Shown here piece after piece: positions 9,212 to 16,671 of a stretch of DNA of 64,000 nucleotides. The notes beneath the pieces were generated by a model that saw nothing but the letters and a program-made list of their open reading frames with translations, had not been told where the DNA came from and ran no database searches. Numbering within the stretch: position 1 is the stretch's first letter; the number at the start of each line of letters is the position of its first letter. The stretch comes from JAZDFC01 sp043808235 (lineage in GTDB: Bacteria > Bacteroidota > Ignavibacteria > Ignavibacteriales > Melioribacteraceae): the NCBI GenBank assembly GCA_043808235.1, contig JAZDFC010000098.1:1-64000 (forward strand). The letters run 5' to 3'. The position numbers and the translations under genes were made by a program.

Positions 9212-11983
9212 ATGGCAGAAACAAAAACTGAAAATGGAAAACTAAAAACTGTTTTGGTAACTGGTGATTTTATAAAAGATTTTAATATTGTAAAGCAACC
9301 TGTTACTATTACCGGCTACAGAGACAACCTACCGTTAACTGTGTTGGGAGACGAAGGAGGTGGAGCGTGGTATATGGCTGAATTGATTGAACAGATGAAT
9401 GTTCTTAACAAAATAGAGCTATTGGTTTCCAAATATGAAGATTTTAGAAATTCAGCAGATGTAGTTTTGAATCGGTCTTTTCAAGTTTGGGCAAAATTAC
9501 CTGATAAAAATGACAAAAAGAAGTTAATCTGGCGTATTGATAATTTTTTAGGCTGCGAACAAGGGCAATGCAATAATGCATTATATGCCGTTCCCGATGA
9601 CAAGAAAGGATTAATTGATATCATTGTTATTGACGATTTAAGTCTCGGATTTGTGAATGAGGAATGCCTGTTTACAAATTTATTACCGGAGTTCGAAAAA
9701 GCCAAAAGCATCATTTATAAAACTCATTCCCCCATCTATAATTCAAAGCTTTGGCTTGAACTAAAAAACAAAAATTTGTTAAAGAAAGTGACTGTTGTGA
9801 CTACAGCAGATTCGCTTAGAGAAGGTGGTGCATATATTACAAAAGGATTTTCATGGGATAAAACTCTTGAAGAAACGGTAAAAGAGCTTAAAAATGGACG
9901 TTATTCAATAATTTTTTCAGAATGCCGCAGGGTCGTTATCTTATTCGATAAAATGGGAATAGGTAGTTTCACAACCGAGTCTTTGAAATTCAACGGTGCA
10001 GATGCAACCGAAAATAAATTAGTGTTTGAAAAATTTGTTTACTCTACCAACACATATGAAGGATATTATGCTAGTAGATATAACGGTTTTATATATGGAA
10101 ACCTTTCTATGCTCGCATCAGCAATTGTTCTATTGGATATTGAAGCAAATATTTCGTTGAGCTATATTTTTAAATTAGCTTTAGATTCGTTAAAACTCTC
10201 TTTGGAATTAGGGGGCGGTTCAAAAAAAGAATTAAATTTCTCGGAGAGAATCGAAAAACTAAAAGTAGGATTTTCACATCATCGAAAAGAATCCCCCAAG
10301 AATGAAAAAGATTTAACAAAAGAGCAAAAAGAATTACTTGCTAAGGAAAAAGAGATATTGAAATTCTTTAATGGAAATTACAGTACAGCGTTTCCGCGAT
10401 ATTCTGCCGGTTCAATGTATGGACTTAGCAATGATGAAAATGAATGGAAATCGGATCTGTTGAGGGATTATGTAGGAGAAGGAGAATATTTTACATATTC
10501 AAAGTCTTTCGAAATAATCATGAAAGGTGCTGAGGCTGCATTAGCTCCTGTGCCGATGGCTAAATTTGGTAAGTATCTGACTTTTGATAGAGATGAAATT
10601 GAGAGGATACATTCTATTCAAAATGCAATCAACACCTATGTCAATCATCCGTCAGATAATAGACCATTATCATTTGCAGTTTTTGGAGCCCCGGGCTGTG
10701 GGAAATCCTTTGCAATAAAACAGTTATTAGAATACATATTCCACTCTTCGAGTAAACCAGAGACTTTTAATTTAACTCAATTCAAAGATGATTATGATTT
10801 AATAAAAGCATTACACATCGTACGTGATAAAACCGTAAAAGGAAGCATGCCGCTAATATTTTGGGATGAATTTGATACCAATCATTATAGATGGCTTAAA
10901 GATTTTTTAGCTCCGATGCAAGATGGTGAATTCACCGACGGAACTACAGTGCATCCTCTCGGAAGAGCCATTTTTATTTTTGCGGGAGGAGTATGCCAAT
11001 CCTTCAAGGAGTTCGCGGCGAAAGCATTGAATAAAAAAGATGAAAAATGTCCCGACTTTATTAGTCGATTGCGAGGATTTGTTGATATAAAAGGTCCAAA
11101 TAAATCAGGTGATGATAAAATTTATATGATTCGAAGAGCAACTTTGATACATGATCTTCTTCGCATTCATCATCCTCAGATTTTTGAAAAAAACGCCTTC
11201 CCATCAATATCTCCAGGCGTAATAAATGCACTATTGAAGCTCGAAAAATATGAACATGGTGCACGTTCTGTTGAGTCCATTATTTCCTTAAGCAGAACAG
11301 AGAATAAAAAATTTCTCGATTCATCTTCGCTTCCCTCAATCGAATTAATTAGAATACATGCATCTGAGAAATTTTTCGACTTGGTTCATGAGGGAGAATT
11401 GGAATACCCGTTAATAGAAATAATAGCCGAGACTCTTCATAATCATTGGAAGGAGGAAAAAGAAAAACCTTTCATAGATAATGAGAGAAAGGAACAACAT
11501 TACATTTTAGGCGAACCAAGAATAGATGGCCCGGATGTTTATCAGCATCCTAGACTTATGGAATATAATAAACTTAAGGATGAATGGAAGGATGATAACC
11601 GCATTACCGCTAGGTTAACAAAAGCTAAGTTTGCGATGGTTGGATACGATTTAATTCCTCCGCATAATCAGAATTCCTCTGATATTGAGATTGAAACAGT
11701 AGTGGATGAACTTAAAGTAGGACTCATAAATATTGAACATGACATTTGGGTAAGGAGCCATCTGTTTAGTGGATATGAGTATAGCGAAAATACGAATGAT
11801 AAAGTTTTGGTGCATAAGGATATGGCATTCTTGGATAAAATATCGGACTCCAAAGAAATAAATTTAGATAAAGCGATTATCAATGCAACTGTAACGGTTC
11901 TTAAGGCTCACGGATATAAATTAAGAAAGATAATTCCACACGATTTAACTGCGGATGTTAATGAAATATTTAATCTAAAATAA
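9212..11983 (+). CDS. Ribokinase-like/AAA+ ATPase/RyR domain protein
   Basis: A 923-residue protein. The N-terminal 330 residues resemble a PfkB/ribokinase-like fold (VLVTGDFIKDFNI, DEGGGAWYMAELI, then VTTADSLREGG), and could bind or phosphorylate a nucleoside-like ligand. A AAA+ ATPase follows: Walker A FGAPGCGKS near residue 495, Walker B PLIFWDEFD near 552, and FIFAGG as a sensor-1-like strand. The C-terminal residues about 820-915 are a RyR domain (IEHDIWVRSHLFSGYEYSE, then NDKVLVHKDMAFLDKI and VLKAHGYKLRKI). It is followed after 24 bases by the HPr-like gene, suggesting joint expression. RyR domains in bacteria are predicted to sense nucleotide-derived ligands; here one may gate the ATPase. 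Its activity has not been established from the sequence. Confidence 0.78.
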   Translation: MAETKTENGKLKTVLVTGDFIKDFNIVKQPVTITGYRDNLPLTVLGDEGGGAWYMAELIEQMNVLNKIELLVSKYEDFRNSADVVLNRSFQVWAKLPDKNDKKKLIWRIDNFLGCEQGQCNNALYAVPDDKKGLIDIIVIDDLSLGFVNEECLFTNLLPEFEKAKSIIYKTHSPIYNSKLWLELKNKNLLKKVTVVTTADSLREGGAYITKGFSWDKTLEETVKELKNGRYSIIFSECRRVVILFDKMGIGSFTTESLKFNGADATENKLVFEKFVYSTNTYEGYYASRYNGFIYGNLSMLASAIVLLDIEANISLSYIFKLALDSLKLSLELGGGSKKELNFSERIEKLKVGFSHHRKESPKNEKDLTKEQKELLAKEKEILKFFNGNYSTAFPRYSAGSMYGLSNDENEWKSDLLRDYVGEGEYFTYSKSFEIIMKGAEAALAPVPMAKFGKYLTFDRDEIERIHSIQNAINTYVNHPSDNRPLSFAVFGAPGCGKSFAIKQLLEYIFHSSSKPETFNLTQFKDDYDLIKALHIVRDKTVKGSMPLIFWDEFDTNHYRWLKDFLAPMQDGEFTDGTTVHPLGRAIFIFAGGVCQSFKEFAAKALNKKDEKCPDFISRLRGFVDIKGPNKSGDDKIYMIRRATLIHDLLRIHHPQIFEKNAFPSISPGVINALLKLEKYEHGARSVESIISLSRTENKKFLDSSSLPSIELIRIHASEKFFDLVHEGELEYPLIEIIAETLHNHWKEEKEKPFIDNERKEQHYILGEPRIDGPDVYQHPRLMEYNKLKDEWKDDNRITARLTKAKFAMVGYDLIPPHNQNSSDIEIETVVDELKVGLINIEHDIWVRSHLFSGYEYSENTNDKVLVHKDMAFLDKISDSKEINLDKAIINATVTVLKAHGYKLRKIIPHDLTADVNEIFNLK

Positions 11984-12007
11984 ATTCAAGAGGAGTTACT
12001 AAATACT

Positions 12008-12286
12008 ATGCTTAAATCTGCATTTATAATTAATAATGATGCCGGCTTGACAGGTGAAATACAAACAAAAATAATATCACTTATCAGTCGCTATCAATCA
12101 AACGTTGATTTAATGGGCTGGAACGGACTCCGAATGAACGCCAGACATTCGGGTTTAGTACATATAATGCGGCTTCGAAAAGGTGATAAATTTTTCATTC
12201 AGTTTGATGGTCCTGATGAAAAAGATGTGTCGAATTCAATTGTGGAGCTCTTTAACGGATTTAATATCAATAAGTTTGAATATTGA
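12008..12286 (+). CDS. HPr-like protein lacking the phosphorylated histidine
   Basis: A 92-residue protein with the size and pattern of HPr, the phosphocarrier of the PTS: FIINNDAGLTGEIQ, a buried helix ending SRYQSNVDL, NGLRMNARHSGLVHIMRLRKGD, and FDGPDEKDVSNSIVELF. In HPr the first motif reads GLHARPA with the phosphorylated His; here it is GLTGEIQ, so neither His nor Arg is present, and the usual regulatory Ser after the NAKS motif is replaced (NARHS). It therefore cannot carry phosphate in the usual way and may be an adaptor or ligand-binding form. GAGGAG precedes the start at a suitable distance. It lies 24 bases after the AAA+-RyR gene and 54 before the TIR-TPR gene. Confidence 0.72.
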   Translation: MLKSAFIINNDAGLTGEIQTKIISLISRYQSNVDLMGWNGLRMNARHSGLVHIMRLRKGDKFFIQFDGPDEKDVSNSIVELFNGFNINKFEY

Positions 12287-12340
12287 TTTCATATTTTTTT
12301 TATTGATAAAAATCCGAAAAAAATAATTTAAGGTGTTGTC

Positions 12341-13459
12341 ATGATAGATCATGATGTGTTTTTAAGTTATTCATCGAAAGATAAAAATATTGCCGATGCA
12401 ACGTGCTCTTTTCTTGAAAGGGAAAAAATAAGATGCTGGATAGCGCCGAGGGATGTTTCTCCTGGAATTGACTATGCCGAATCACTTATTAATGCTATCA
12501 ATGTAAGCAAAGTAATGGTTCTAATTTTTTCATCAAATTCCAATTATTCATCGCATGTCCTTCGCGAAGTTGAAAGAGCGGTAAGTAAAGGTATTCCCAT
12601 CATCCCGTTTAGAACGGAGAATGTTCCCTTGTCGCCGTCAATGGAATATTATATAAGCTCACCGCACTGGCTGGATGCTTTAACTCCCCCATTAGAAGTA
12701 CACATCGACAAATTAGTCTTAACCTTAAAAAACATTCTCAAGTACACTGAGTCAAAACCGGTCTATCCAAACGAGATAGAAAATAATTATATAACCGAAT
12801 CGGACTCGATGCTGGAACAAGAGGCATATTGTTTTTTAAATTCGGGAAGATACAGAGAAGCATGCAGTATTTACGAAAAGCTTTTTACAAAAGGATACCA
12901 GAGAGGTTTAACGAGCTACAATATCGGTTACTGTTCGGAATTTAACAGAGAAGGTGTTAGAAGAGGACCCGGAGCTGAACTCAAAAAAGCCTTGAAATAT
13001 TATGAGTTATCAATTGAATATGATTATGAAAAAAAGGAAGATTCAATGCTCAATCTTTCGACTGTCGCAAACGCATTGGGTGATGTTAATAAGGCGGAAC
13101 AATATGCTAAGATGGTGATAGAAATTGCACCCTATTGGTTCCAGGCCTACGGACATCTGGGTTATATTCTTTTAAATTCCGGCAGATTCGAAGAAGCTAT
13201 TCCGGTTTTAAAACAATGTCTGCAAATAGAAAAATGCGATGTTGCTGCAATGTACAATCTTGGTTATGCATTAAATAAGATTTCTCAAAAAGAAGAGGCA
13301 TTAAAATATTATACCGATTTCGTGGAAAATTTTGAACGTTGCGAAAAAGAAGTTCCTTCAATAGCAGCAAAGATGAAAGACTTGTTACCGGAAGCAAGAT
13401 CTGCTAAGCAGAAACTTCAGTATGAAATAGCATATTTAAAAAATAATCCTAAGAATTAG
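12341..13459 (+). CDS. TIR domain protein with C-terminal TPR repeats
   Basis: A 372-residue cytosolic protein. Residues 1-135 are a TIR domain (DVFLSYSSKDKNIADATCSFL, CWIAPRDVSPG, VMVLIFSSNSNYSSHVLREVERA, IIPFR), with the Glu of REVERA at the usual catalytic position for NAD+ cleavage. Residues about 160-355 are TPR units (LNSGRYREACSIYEKLF, LGDVNKAEQYAKMVIEIAP, LNSGRFEEAIPVLKQCLQI, EEALKYYTDFVENF). AGGTG lies shortly upstream of the ATG. TIR-TPR proteins are often effectors in bacterial immune systems, with the repeats binding an activating partner. The neighbours (HPr-like, second TIR, RyR) suggest it belongs to the same signalling locus. Confidence 0.88.
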   Translation: MIDHDVFLSYSSKDKNIADATCSFLEREKIRCWIAPRDVSPGIDYAESLINAINVSKVMVLIFSSNSNYSSHVLREVERAVSKGIPIIPFRTENVPLSPSMEYYISSPHWLDALTPPLEVHIDKLVLTLKNILKYTESKPVYPNEIENNYITESDSMLEQEAYCFLNSGRYREACSIYEKLFTKGYQRGLTSYNIGYCSEFNREGVRRGPGAELKKALKYYELSIEYDYEKKEDSMLNLSTVANALGDVNKAEQYAKMVIEIAPYWFQAYGHLGYILLNSGRFEEAIPVLKQCLQIEKCDVAAMYNLGYALNKISQKEEALKYYTDFVENFERCEKEVPSIAAKMKDLLPEARSAKQKLQYEIAYLKNNPKN

Positions 13460-13511
13460 TCTAAGATTTAATTAGAAAAAATCATTATCATAATATATCA
13501 TTATTGTATTT

Positions 13512-14111
13512 ATGCCCTATGACTGTTTCATAAGCTACGCGCTGGAAGATGTGAATATTGCAGAAGAAGTATACGAAATGCTTACTACGCAAAAATTGAA
13601 TGTCTGGTTTGATAAGGAGCGTTTACAGCCTGGATTCAATTGGCAATTGTATACTGAAGAGGCTTACAGTAACAGCAGGATAATTATTCCAATTCTTACT
13701 CCGCTTTGGAAAGATTGTAATTGGTGTTTAATGGAAATAGAGAAAGCAAGAGATGTTGTTCCGCTGATTTTCGAAGGCGAATGGGAAAATATTATCACTC
13801 CCCCGCTTGAGAAATTCCGGGCAGAAAGAATTGATTTTAGTTATCCCGACGAACAAAATAAAAAATATTTATTTCAAGCAATTTACCGGCTGCTATGGGA
13901 TTACCGTAAAAAAGATAAATTTGATTTTGAGATTTGTTCACACCGGAGACATACTTCTCTTTTCCAGCAGCCCATTACTCCGAAACGAATGCGGCAGTTA
14001 TTATTATTTGGTATTGAATTGAAAATAGCAGAGTTACTAATTCGTATTAGCGACTGGTTCGACTCTATCAAAAGTTTATTACGGCTGCAACCAAAGAGTT
14101 TAGCAGATTAA
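13512..14111 (+). CDS. TIR domain protein
   Basis: A 199-residue protein whose first 145 residues are a TIR domain: YDCFISYALEDVNIAEEVYEML, LNVWFDKERLQPGFNWQ, RIIIPILTPLWKDCNWCLMEIEKA and VVPLIFEGEW. The Glu in WCLMEIEKA is at the catalytic position. The C-terminal 50 residues are basic and helical with no family I recognise. It begins 52 bases after the TIR-TPR gene, and there is no clear Shine-Dalgarno sequence before the ATG, which may indicate weak or coupled translation. Likely a NAD+-acting effector or signal-making enzyme. Confidence 0.88.
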   Translation: MPYDCFISYALEDVNIAEEVYEMLTTQKLNVWFDKERLQPGFNWQLYTEEAYSNSRIIIPILTPLWKDCNWCLMEIEKARDVVPLIFEGEWENIITPPLEKFRAERIDFSYPDEQNKKYLFQAIYRLLWDYRKKDKFDFEICSHRRHTSLFQQPITPKRMRQLLLFGIELKIAELLIRISDWFDSIKSLLRLQPKSLAD

Positions 14112-14138
14112 CTTTATGCAAAATAAGATGGATATAAC

Positions 14139-14798
14139 ATGGCAGCGATAATTCATTCAGAAAATTTTTTAGCTGTATGTTTAATATTTGCCCGCGGCGA
14201 TGTTAATAAATCCTTCGAGACAGTTATAAAAACCGCGGAAGAATATCAGCAATTGTTTAACCGGCATTTCGGCATCACCCAGGATGATTTTCGCAACTGC
14301 ATTACGATGATGTTTTACTGGGAGATGGGGATGAATTCTGAAGATATTATGAAAGAGCAGGATTCATCCGATGAATTGAAACCCAATATTTTATTGAAGG
14401 ATGGTATAACTCACATGCTAAATAAACGTGAGGCACACTTTAACGATTCAGGGGAAGAATTTTTAGATTGCATGATTATTTCAAGTGATGAGTCCGATGA
14501 ATATAAAATCCTTCGCGAAAAATCATTTGTCGGTATTAAAAATTATTTCAACGATAAGAGTTACTCCTCACCCGATGACGTAATAACATTCTTAGAAAAT
14601 TATCCGGATTATATTTTTACCGAGCATGGAGATTACTATTATGGTGATAATGATGAAATGAAACTTGAATTCTCGAAATTAAGTAATATACTTCAGGCAA
14701 TGGAATCCGACAATGGCGGATTGATTGATTTTCTTAAAACCCATCCGCAATGTTTTTATGTTTTGTTCAGATGTTCGAGTAGAGGAGAAGGGAGCTAA
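14139..14798 (+). CDS. Hypothetical protein, unknown family
   Basis: A 219-residue protein that I do not recognise. It is acidic, with no signal peptide, membrane segment or nucleotide-binding motif. The region IKTAEEYQQLFNRHFGI looks helical, and the C-terminal half has the pattern VITFLENYPDYIFTEHGDYYYG. It sits 27 bases after the TIR gene and its stop is two bases before the start of the RyR gene, so it is almost certainly in the same transcript. A role as adaptor, ligand carrier or immunity partner for the adjoining TIR and RyR proteins is possible but is inference from position only. Confidence 0.7.
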   Translation: MAAIIHSENFLAVCLIFARGDVNKSFETVIKTAEEYQQLFNRHFGITQDDFRNCITMMFYWEMGMNSEDIMKEQDSSDELKPNILLKDGITHMLNKREAHFNDSGEEFLDCMIISSDESDEYKILREKSFVGIKNYFNDKSYSSPDDVITFLENYPDYIFTEHGDYYYGDNDEMKLEFSKLSNILQAMESDNGGLIDFLKTHPQCFYVLFRCSSRGEGS

Positions 14799-14800
14799 TT

Positions 14801-15178
14801 ATGTCGAATGAAAAAACAAAAGACATACATAATAAAAAGAGTCGTCATTTTCACGACGTATTAGCTACGTACTTTTGGAAAAAAGCAGATCCGTACGCAA
14901 ATCGAACATGGTTAAGCAAAGGACCGCGTCCGATTCTCTGTCTTGAATTTCATTTGGAATTAGCTGGTCGTCTAGAAGAGTTAAATAAAATACAAAATGA
15001 CCCTCTATTTCCGCCTGTAAAATTTCACATCAAATGGATGAGCGAAAAATTATTGAATGGATGGAGATTTGGCATTCGAAACAATTCATTGAAAATGCAT
15101 CCGTGCCTCATTCCCTATGTCGAACTTTATGCTTGTGATAAGGAAAAAGCGCGTAGATTCGTCGCTGAACAAATGTGA
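14801..15178 (+). CDS. Stand-alone RyR domain protein
   Basis: A 125-residue protein formed almost entirely by one RyR domain. WMSEKLLNGWRFG corresponds to the helix of RyR domains (usually WVAERLxxGWxYG), and KMHPCLIPYVELYACDKEKARRFV to the second half (HPxLVPYxELxxxEKxxDR). The domain was named from the repeats of animal ryanodine receptors and in bacteria is predicted to bind nucleotide-derived ligands. GGAG precedes the start and the previous stop is two bases upstream, so translation is coupled. This is the third RyR domain of the locus and the only one without an attached enzyme domain, so it may be a ligand sensor or sponge. Confidence 0.82.
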   Translation: MSNEKTKDIHNKKSRHFHDVLATYFWKKADPYANRTWLSKGPRPILCLEFHLELAGRLEELNKIQNDPLFPPVKFHIKWMSEKLLNGWRFGIRNNSLKMHPCLIPYVELYACDKEKARRFVAEQM

Positions 15179-15225
15179 ATAATTTTTGAAATGTCCATAC
15201 TGCTATTAAATAATTATACCGAATA

Positions 15226-15272
15226 AACTTCCCCACGATATCCCCTCCCCTTCGCTGTATGTAATAGTAGAA
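15226..15272 (+). promoter_or_regulatory. Shared C-rich upstream motif, copy A
   Basis: This stretch ahead of the 15295 gene contains TTCCCC, CGATA, TCCCC and CGCTGTAT followed by TA-rich bases. The same ordered blocks occur at 21819-21866 ahead of the MoxR-like gene. C-runs of this sort stand out in AT-rich spacers. The distance to the downstream starts differs (about 35 versus 69 bases), so a promoter, an operator or a scrap of a repeat are all possible. Confidence 0.35.
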
Positions 15273-15294
15273 TAAAATTCCGGAATAACTATAG

Positions 15295-16317
15295 ATGAAC
15301 GATATAAACATTCAAATTCGCACAGTAACTGAATACGCTTTAACCGAATTGAAAAAGAAATTTCCCGGTAAGGAATTCGATCTCATTGTAAGGGATTTTG
15401 CACCGGCAATTCACATACGAATGCGGAAGACGCAGCTTTCGGAAATGATAAAAAATACACCGGAAGGTTATGTATTTGAGGGTTTCGGACTCGACACTCC
15501 CAGCGCGCAGGGGACTATGCATTACTTCAATGGGGAGAGAATGAATTATGAAAATACAATTTCTTTCCTCAAAGAACTCACTCGCGTTCCCGTCCTTGAG
15601 GAACTGCAACAGATGGTTGGATATGATAATCTTATACCATGGATCAGAAATAAAAGTAGGCATGATGCTTTCTTCAAATCTATCCGGGTTAAGTATCCTC
15701 AACTGTTTACTTTTTTTGATTACGAGATTACCGTAAAAGAACTTACGATTGTGCTAATGGCGGCGATAGAGAGAAAGTACCGTTCAGATGCCATCAATTA
15801 TCACATCCGCGAAAAGACAAGCATCGGAGAGAAATTGGAAGGAGTTGTTGATTGGCAGATAAATCATAACCGCGCATGGTTCGCGAAAATAAAAAGTTAC
15901 ATGCCCGAATTGTCCACACAGGGTTTTCAGTGTGTCACTGTAACAGAAATAGTACCCAAAGGACTTGATAATTATTGGGGCGATATCGGCGGCAAGACGA
16001 TTAAGTTAGGCACATTTAAAGAACTCAACTCGGAGTTCATTCTTTCGCAGCGCGATGCATTGGGAGAAGACGCTCTGGAAGCGGATACAAATCATCTTAT
16101 CGAGATTCGTGATCTATTTCTTCATATGCTTATTGCCCGCCGGTACGTTTTTCCGGAAGCAATTGAAAAGATACTCGATTTCCAAACAAGGACAACAAAA
16201 CAGAATCTCGATAACCTGCGGAACAATGAAGATTTCAGAACATATGTTTACCGTTCATTCTTTAATCACAGCCAACTCTTCCTTGAAAAAATGTACAGGA
16301 CTTACAATCTGCTCTGA
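15295..16317 (+). CDS. Hypothetical protein, unknown family
   Basis: A 340-residue cytosolic protein with no signal peptide, membrane segment or P-loop, and no family I recognise. It is mixed alpha/beta: an N-terminal stretch with FDLIVRDFAPAIHIRM, a middle segment NHNRAWFAKIKSYMP, and a helical C-terminus rich in charged residues (EIRDLFLHMLIARRYVF). It starts 116 bases after the RyR gene and has a weak Shine-Dalgarno region, so it may have its own promoter in the C-rich spacer. It is the last gene before a palindrome cluster, which may mark the end of the RyR/TIR locus. Confidence 0.65.
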   Translation: MNDINIQIRTVTEYALTELKKKFPGKEFDLIVRDFAPAIHIRMRKTQLSEMIKNTPEGYVFEGFGLDTPSAQGTMHYFNGERMNYENTISFLKELTRVPVLEELQQMVGYDNLIPWIRNKSRHDAFFKSIRVKYPQLFTFFDYEITVKELTIVLMAAIERKYRSDAINYHIREKTSIGEKLEGVVDWQINHNRAWFAKIKSYMPELSTQGFQCVTVTEIVPKGLDNYWGDIGGKTIKLGTFKELNSEFILSQRDALGEDALEADTNHLIEIRDLFLHMLIARRYVFPEAIEKILDFQTRTTKQNLDNLRNNEDFRTYVYRSFFNHSQLFLEKMYRTYNLL

Positions 16318-16344
16318 AATTAAGTACTTAATATTTTCTTCGGC

Positions 16345-16533
16345 TGTTGCGGACCACTCCGCAACAGAAATAATTTTTATGACCGGTCCCCATGATTTTT
16401 GTCGGGTAACTACTCCAACTAATAAATCCTCCAGTCACGGTTGGACCATGAGTGCCCAGAATAGCAACTGCGAAGCAGTTGATCATCTGAAGCATGAAGC
16501 AGGAACAAGTAAGAGCCAACCGCAAAGCGGTTG
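16345..16533. repeat. Palindromes in the 16318-16671 spacer
   Basis: The 354-base spacer holds short inverted repeats: TGTTGCGGA with its complement at 16345-16366, CAACTGCGAAGCAGTTG at 16465-16481, and CAACCGCAAAGCGGTTG at 16517-16533. The last two share an 'AACxGC...GCxGTT' design. The first directly follows the 15295 gene and could serve as its terminator. They resemble the extragenic palindromes seen at 3311-3477 and 22865-23346 but are not the same sequence family. No gene is evident here. Confidence 0.6.
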
Positions 16534-16586
16534 AAGAGAAATTCAATTACAAATTAGTTATTATCAAAATATTATTCTATATCGGT

Positions 16587-16663
16587 TTGGATTTTTGTAT
16601 TTTTTCACCCAACATTGCCTTGGATTTTTGTAATAATTCTGGTAATATTGGCTTGGATTTTTG
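16587..16663 (+). repeat. 33-bp-period direct repeats ahead of AAA_14 gene
   Basis: TTGGATTTTTG occurs three times, at 16587, 16620 and 16653, each exactly 33 bases after the previous one. The bases between copies are only partly similar. The third copy runs straight into GAGGAATATATG, so it overlaps the ribosome binding site of the ATPase gene. A regulatory role such as operator or translational control is possible. Confidence 0.8.
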
Positions 16664-16671
16664 AGGAATAT

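Noticed and set aside
16587..16663. Short CRISPR-like repeat
   Set aside because: Only an 11-base core is conserved, three copies, with no cas genes nearby.
16615..16671. N-terminal extension of the AAA_14 protein with a membrane segment
   Set aside because: The extension is the translation of the 33-base repeats; a good ribosome site and the typical family start lie at 16672.
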